Assembly: GCF_023715565.1 (NCBI RefSeq)
Contig: NZ_JAMBOJ010000005.1
Coordinates: forward strand, 55,098-119,097
Reading direction: 5' to 3'
From: Cytobacillus firmus
GTDB taxonomy: Bacteria; Bacillota; Bacilli; Bacillales; Cytobacillaceae
Length of the DNA stretch: 64,000 nucleotides
Shown: piece after piece, positions 61,037-64,000 of the stretch
Numbering within the stretch: position 1 is the stretch's first letter
Layout of the letters: every line of letters starts with the position of its first letter
Notes under the pieces: generated by a model
Database searches by the model: none
Seen by the model: only the letters and a program-made list of their open reading frames with translations
What the model was told of the DNA's origin: nothing
Translations under genes and position numbers: made by a program

Positions 61037-62461
61037 TTGAACAGCACCTGGCTATCTCTCATACCATTTATAATAGTAATCGGCATGTCAATCTGGCTGA
61101 AGAATATCCTGCCTGGATTAGTGGTGGGTATCATTGTTGGCTCCATACTAGTGTCCGCGGACCTGCTGGCAGGGACAGAACAGTCGGTCACTTATATTGT
61201 GACCACGCTTTCCGATGAAACGAATATCAAGATAGGCGGATTTTTATATCTGTTCGGCGGGCTTGTCGGGATGATGAATATTGCGGGCGGCATAAAGGGG
61301 TTTTCCGAATGGGCCGGCAGACGGATTCGCTCAGAACGTGGCCTTCTTGTGTTCATCTGGATCACTCTCCCGTTCACCTTCATGATGCCGATGTTTCGGA
61401 TTATGATGATTGGGCCCATTATCAAATCTTTGATTAAAAAAATGAATCTCTCCAAACAGAAAGTCGGCATGACACTCGATATTTCAACCGAATCCGTGAT
61501 TGTGCTGCTTCCTGTTGCGACAGCTTTTGTAGGGTTCATGGTATCCCTTGTTGAGGGCGGCATCAGCGGGCTGGATCTGGATATGTCCGCCTATGAGATT
61601 TTTCTATTAAGTATTCTGTTTAATTTTTACGCGATCATTATGCTGCTGATTGGGATTGTGCAGACGTTCTGGCGCCGGAAAAAGTCAGGAGAGCAAAAGA
61701 CTGAGGTACATACAGATTTGGAGGAAAAAGAGCATGAATTCCACCGGATGGGAATTAAAAAAGAATTATCGCTTGTAAAAGCCCAGCCATGGCATTTGAT
61801 TTTCCCAGTCGTTTTATTACTCGCCTTTTCGCTGTTCTTGTTATGGCAGGATGGAATGTCGCAGGGTGCAAGTACGGTTTTCGAGGCATTCTCCATGGCC
61901 GATGCTACATTTGTGATGCTGCTGGCTGTTTTTATCACCCTCGTCTTAACCTATATTTTCTACATACTCAGACGGGAAAAAATGAACGAAGTTCTTTATC
62001 ATTTTTACGATGGCGGCAATCAGATGATGGAAGCAATCAGCCTGCTCATCCTGATATGGGCACTGACACTAGCGGCGGAGGATCTTGGTTTTTCAGAATT
62101 TATCGGCAACTCACTCGGGAGCTTTCTGCCATCTTTTCTGACACCAGCTGCCATCTTTGTGCTCGGTTCAGTGGTCGGCTACTTTATTGGGAGCTCATGG
62201 GGAACATGGGGATTGTTCATGCCGCTCGGAATAACCCTCGCGGTTTCAACCGGCGCCTCCATTCCGCTTACCGTCGGAGCCGTGTTTGCAAGCGGGGCAT
62301 TCGGTGCGCTGACCTCCCCGCTTGGCGATACCACCATTACCACTGCTTCGATTCTGGATATGGACCTCGTTGACTATGCACGCTATAAATTGAAGCTTTC
62401 AGCCATCGGGGGTGTTATAGCTGCTGCATTATTTATTGCGGCAGGGTTTTTGATTTCATAG
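61037..62461 (+). CDS. NhaC-family Na+/H+ antiporter-like membrane protein
   Basis: A 474-residue carrier with about eleven hydrophobic segments. FTFMMPMFRIMMIGPIIKSL, LDISTESVIVLLPVATAFVGFMVSL, and the C-terminal GYFIGSSWGTWGLFMPLGITLA and FASGAFGALTSPLGDTTITTASI are NhaC/YuiF-type motifs. TTGGAGGGC lies seven bases before the TTG at 61037; the ATG at 60944 has no site. It is divergent from eutB. It could serve sodium homeostasis for the sodium-driven BCCT carrier, or move an organic ion; context alone does not decide. Confidence 0.88.
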   Translation: MNSTWLSLIPFIIVIGMSIWLKNILPGLVVGIIVGSILVSADLLAGTEQSVTYIVTTLSDETNIKIGGFLYLFGGLVGMMNIAGGIKGFSEWAGRRIRSERGLLVFIWITLPFTFMMPMFRIMMIGPIIKSLIKKMNLSKQKVGMTLDISTESVIVLLPVATAFVGFMVSLVEGGISGLDLDMSAYEIFLLSILFNFYAIIMLLIGIVQTFWRRKKSGEQKTEVHTDLEEKEHEFHRMGIKKELSLVKAQPWHLIFPVVLLLAFSLFLLWQDGMSQGASTVFEAFSMADATFVMLLAVFITLVLTYIFYILRREKMNEVLYHFYDGGNQMMEAISLLILIWALTLAAEDLGFSEFIGNSLGSFLPSFLTPAAIFVLGSVVGYFIGSSWGTWGLFMPLGITLAVSTGASIPLTVGAVFASGAFGALTSPLGDTTITTASILDMDLVDYARYKLKLSAIGGVIAAALFIAAGFLIS

Positions 62462-62547
62462 ATTTTGCTTTTAACTCTCTCCTGCCAGGTATCCGTACAA
62501 AGATTCTGCGGGACACTTCGGACAGAGAAAGCAAGAAATCATCGTTT

Positions 62548-63736
62548 TGAGTCAGAACCCGGAGTAACTTCTGACTCAAACAGCTGATCACCCCGGTCCT
62601 GTGGCAGAACCTGGGACTACTTCTGACTCAAACAGCTGATCACCCCGGTCCCGTGGCAGAACCTGGGAACACTTCTGACTCAATCAGCTGATCACCCCGG
62701 TCCTGTGGCAGAACCTGGGAACACTTCTGACTCAAACAGCTGATCGCCCCTGTTTTGTGGCAGAACCTGGGAACACTTCTGACTCAAACAGCTGATCACC
62801 CCGGTCCTGTGGCAGAACCTGGGAACACTTCTGACTCAAACAGCTGATCACCCCGGTTTTGTGGCAGAACCTGGGAACACTTCTGACTCAAACAGCTGAT
62901 CACCACAGTTTTGTGGCAGAACCTGGGACTACTTCTGACTCAAACAGCTGATCACCCCGGTCCTGTGGCAGAACCTGGGACTACTTCTGACACAATCAGT
63001 TGAATACCACAGTTTTGTGGCAGAACCCGGGACCACTTCTGACACAATCAGTTGAATACCACAGTTTTGTGGCAGAACCCGGGACCACTTCTGACTCAAA
63101 CAGATGATCGCCCCTGTTTTGTGGCAGAACCTGGGACCACTTCTGACTCAAACAGCTGATCACCCCGGTTTGTGGCAGAACCTGGGAACACTTCTGACTC
63201 AAATAGCTGATCACCCCGGTTTTGTGGCAGAACCTGGGACCACTTCTGACTCAAACAGATGATCACCCCGGTCCTGTGGCAGAACCTGGGACCACTTCTG
63301 ACTCAAACAGCTGATCACCACAGTTTTGTGGCAGAACCCGGGACCACTTCTGACACAATCAGTTGAATACCACAGTTTTGTGGCAGAACCCGGGACCACT
63401 TCTGACTCAAACAGCTGATCACCCCGGTTCTGTGGCAGAACCTGGGACCACTTCTGACTCAAATAGCTGATCACCCCGGTTTTGTGGCAGAACCTGGGAC
63501 CACTTCTGACTCAAACAGCTGATCACCACAGTTTTGTGGCAGAACCTGGGACTACTTCTGACTCAAACAGCTGATCACCCCGGTCCTGTGGCAGAACCTG
63601 GGACCACTTCTGACTCAAACAGCTGATCACCCCGGTCCTGTGGCAGAACCTGGGACCACTTCTGACTCAAATAGCTGATCACCCCGGTCCTGTGGCAGAA
63701 CCCGGGACCACTTCTGACACAATCAGTTGAATACCA
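62548..63736. repeat. Tandem array of about 23 copies of a 52-bp unit
   Basis: The word ACTTCTGAC recurs 23 times at 52-base steps (one copy is 51). Each unit holds CTGATCACC, TGTGGCAGAACC and GGGAC/AACACTTCTGAC. Two sub-types are mixed: one with TCAAACAGCTGATCACCCC, another with ACAATCAGTTGAATACCAC. The first copy is degenerate and the last is cut. 52 is not a multiple of three, so the long minus-strand frames across it are by-products. Not CRISPR: there are no unique spacers. Confidence 0.9.
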
Positions 63737-63796
63737 GTCAAGTCCACTATTTTGTGTAAATTCATTCCTAGGAAAAACAAGTTATTTAGCTCTATG

Positions 63797-63839
63797 TTTT
63801 TGAAGTAGTGGAAGGGGGCCCCTTCCACTACTTCAAAAA
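63797..63839. terminator. Long perfect palindrome near the IS end
   Basis: Two 21-base arms (TTTTTGAAGTAGTGG ... CCACTACTTCAAAAA) around a single central G. It has T- and A-runs at its outer ends, so it can terminate transcription both ways, blocking read-out from the transposase gene and read-in from outside. Confidence 0.8.
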
Positions 63840-63870
63840 TTTCGCTCCGCAGATTCTACTGGTTCTTTTC

Positions 63871-64000
63871 TTAAATGATTCTTTTTCTAACTTCCTCTGC
63901 ATAATCCATCAAGACAGCTCCGATGAGCCTGTAAGCGGATTGTGTGTTAGGAAAGATTCTAATGACTCTTTCTCTTCTGCGAACCTCTCCATTTATTCTT
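63871..64000 (-). CDS. IS256-family (mutator) transposase, C-terminal end
   Basis: The last 43 residues are visible: INGEVRRRERVIRIFPNTQS then AYRLIGAVLMDYAEEVRKRI and I, followed by TAA. The RxIRIFPNxxSxxRLIGAxLMD motif is typical of the end of IS256-family transposases. The rest lies beyond the window. Confidence 0.9.
   Translation of the reverse strand, partial: RINGEVRRRERVIRIFPNTQSAYRLIGAVLMDYAEEVRKRII

Larger units (their letters stand above)
63737..64000 (-). mobile_element. IS256-family insertion sequence, one end
   Basis: Repeat identity stops abruptly at 63736. GTCAAGTCCACTATTTTGTGT, which looks like an IS256-type terminal repeat, follows, and then the 3' end of a transposase gene on the minus strand. 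The element runs out of the window. It has inserted into a 52-bp repeat unit. Confidence 0.75.

Noticed and set aside
62996..63474. Two minus-strand open frames (72 and 87 codons) across the 52-bp repeats
   Set aside because: They repeat the same words in three frames because the unit is not a multiple of three, and they have no ribosome binding sites. They follow from the repeat, not from a gene.
62548..63736. CRISPR array
   Set aside because: The whole 52-bp unit is repeated without unique spacers, and no cas genes are present.

Overview
The window looks like a chromosomal segment of an aerobic, spore-forming Bacillaceae species (Mesobacillus/Cytobacillus/Bacillus type). Evidence seen: strong AGGAGG-type ribosome binding sites, frequent TTG starts, moderate G+C, a sporulenol synthase (SqhC) gene, DUF2515 (YppC) and CBO0543-type genes, a TxpA/BsrG-like holin-like toxin and TxpA-style antisense RNA. 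No rRNA, tRNA, prophage or CRISPR locus was recognised. Most genes lie on the minus strand and many have a terminator hairpin that can be seen.

Layout. 1-3.7 kb: the end of a TctA permease gene and an M29/NicX-type aminopeptidase gene behind a textbook sigma-54 promoter, next to their probable sigma-54 activator. 4.2-8.1 kb: a short UvrC-like nuclease, a TPR/winged-helix protein, a DinB-fold protein, a type I toxin-antitoxin locus and a small membrane protein. 8.4-13.6 kb: D-serine dehydratase, a candidate small RNA, a VanR/VanS/VanY-like set and Ohr. 13.7-16.8 kb: a styrene-monooxygenase-like flavoprotein, an RmlD-like reductase and a G+C-richer peptidase E. 17.8-26 kb: one operon of TetR, acyl-CoA ligase, MaoC hydratase, a KASIII-like enzyme and a five-gene LivKGFHM ABC importer. 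26.1-28.7 kb: virginiamycin B lyase with a likely attenuator leader, divergent from a DAACS symporter. 28.8-35 kb: GntR, opine dehydrogenase and a complete ECF transporter in one operon, plus a BadF-type sugar kinase. 35-37.6 kb: GIY-YIG and DUF2087 proteins and small ORFs. 37.7-42.2 kb: an interspersed repeat, then SsuD-like monooxygenase with TctC-TctB-TctA. 42.5-48.4 kb: a membrane-protein cluster, DUF2515, SqhC and a zinc-ribbon protein. 48.5-62.5 kb: an ectoine/hydroxyectoine catabolic region. 62.5-64 kb: about 23 copies of a 52-bp tandem repeat, interrupted by an IS256-family element.

The most interesting system is the ectoine region. EutB, EutC and the ectoine hydrolase EutD/DoeA are recognisable, but the regulator is PucR-like, the deacetylase candidate is an M20D enzyme, and homoserine dehydrogenase plus a PLP gamma-lyase-type enzyme sit where the proteobacterial clusters carry the DABA transaminase. 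A BCCT carrier (compare EctT of Virgibacillus) closes the operon. Other candidates for new biology are the opine dehydrogenase-ECF operon, the vgb leader, the SsuD-TctCBA operon with its 18-bp leader hairpin, and the 52-bp array.
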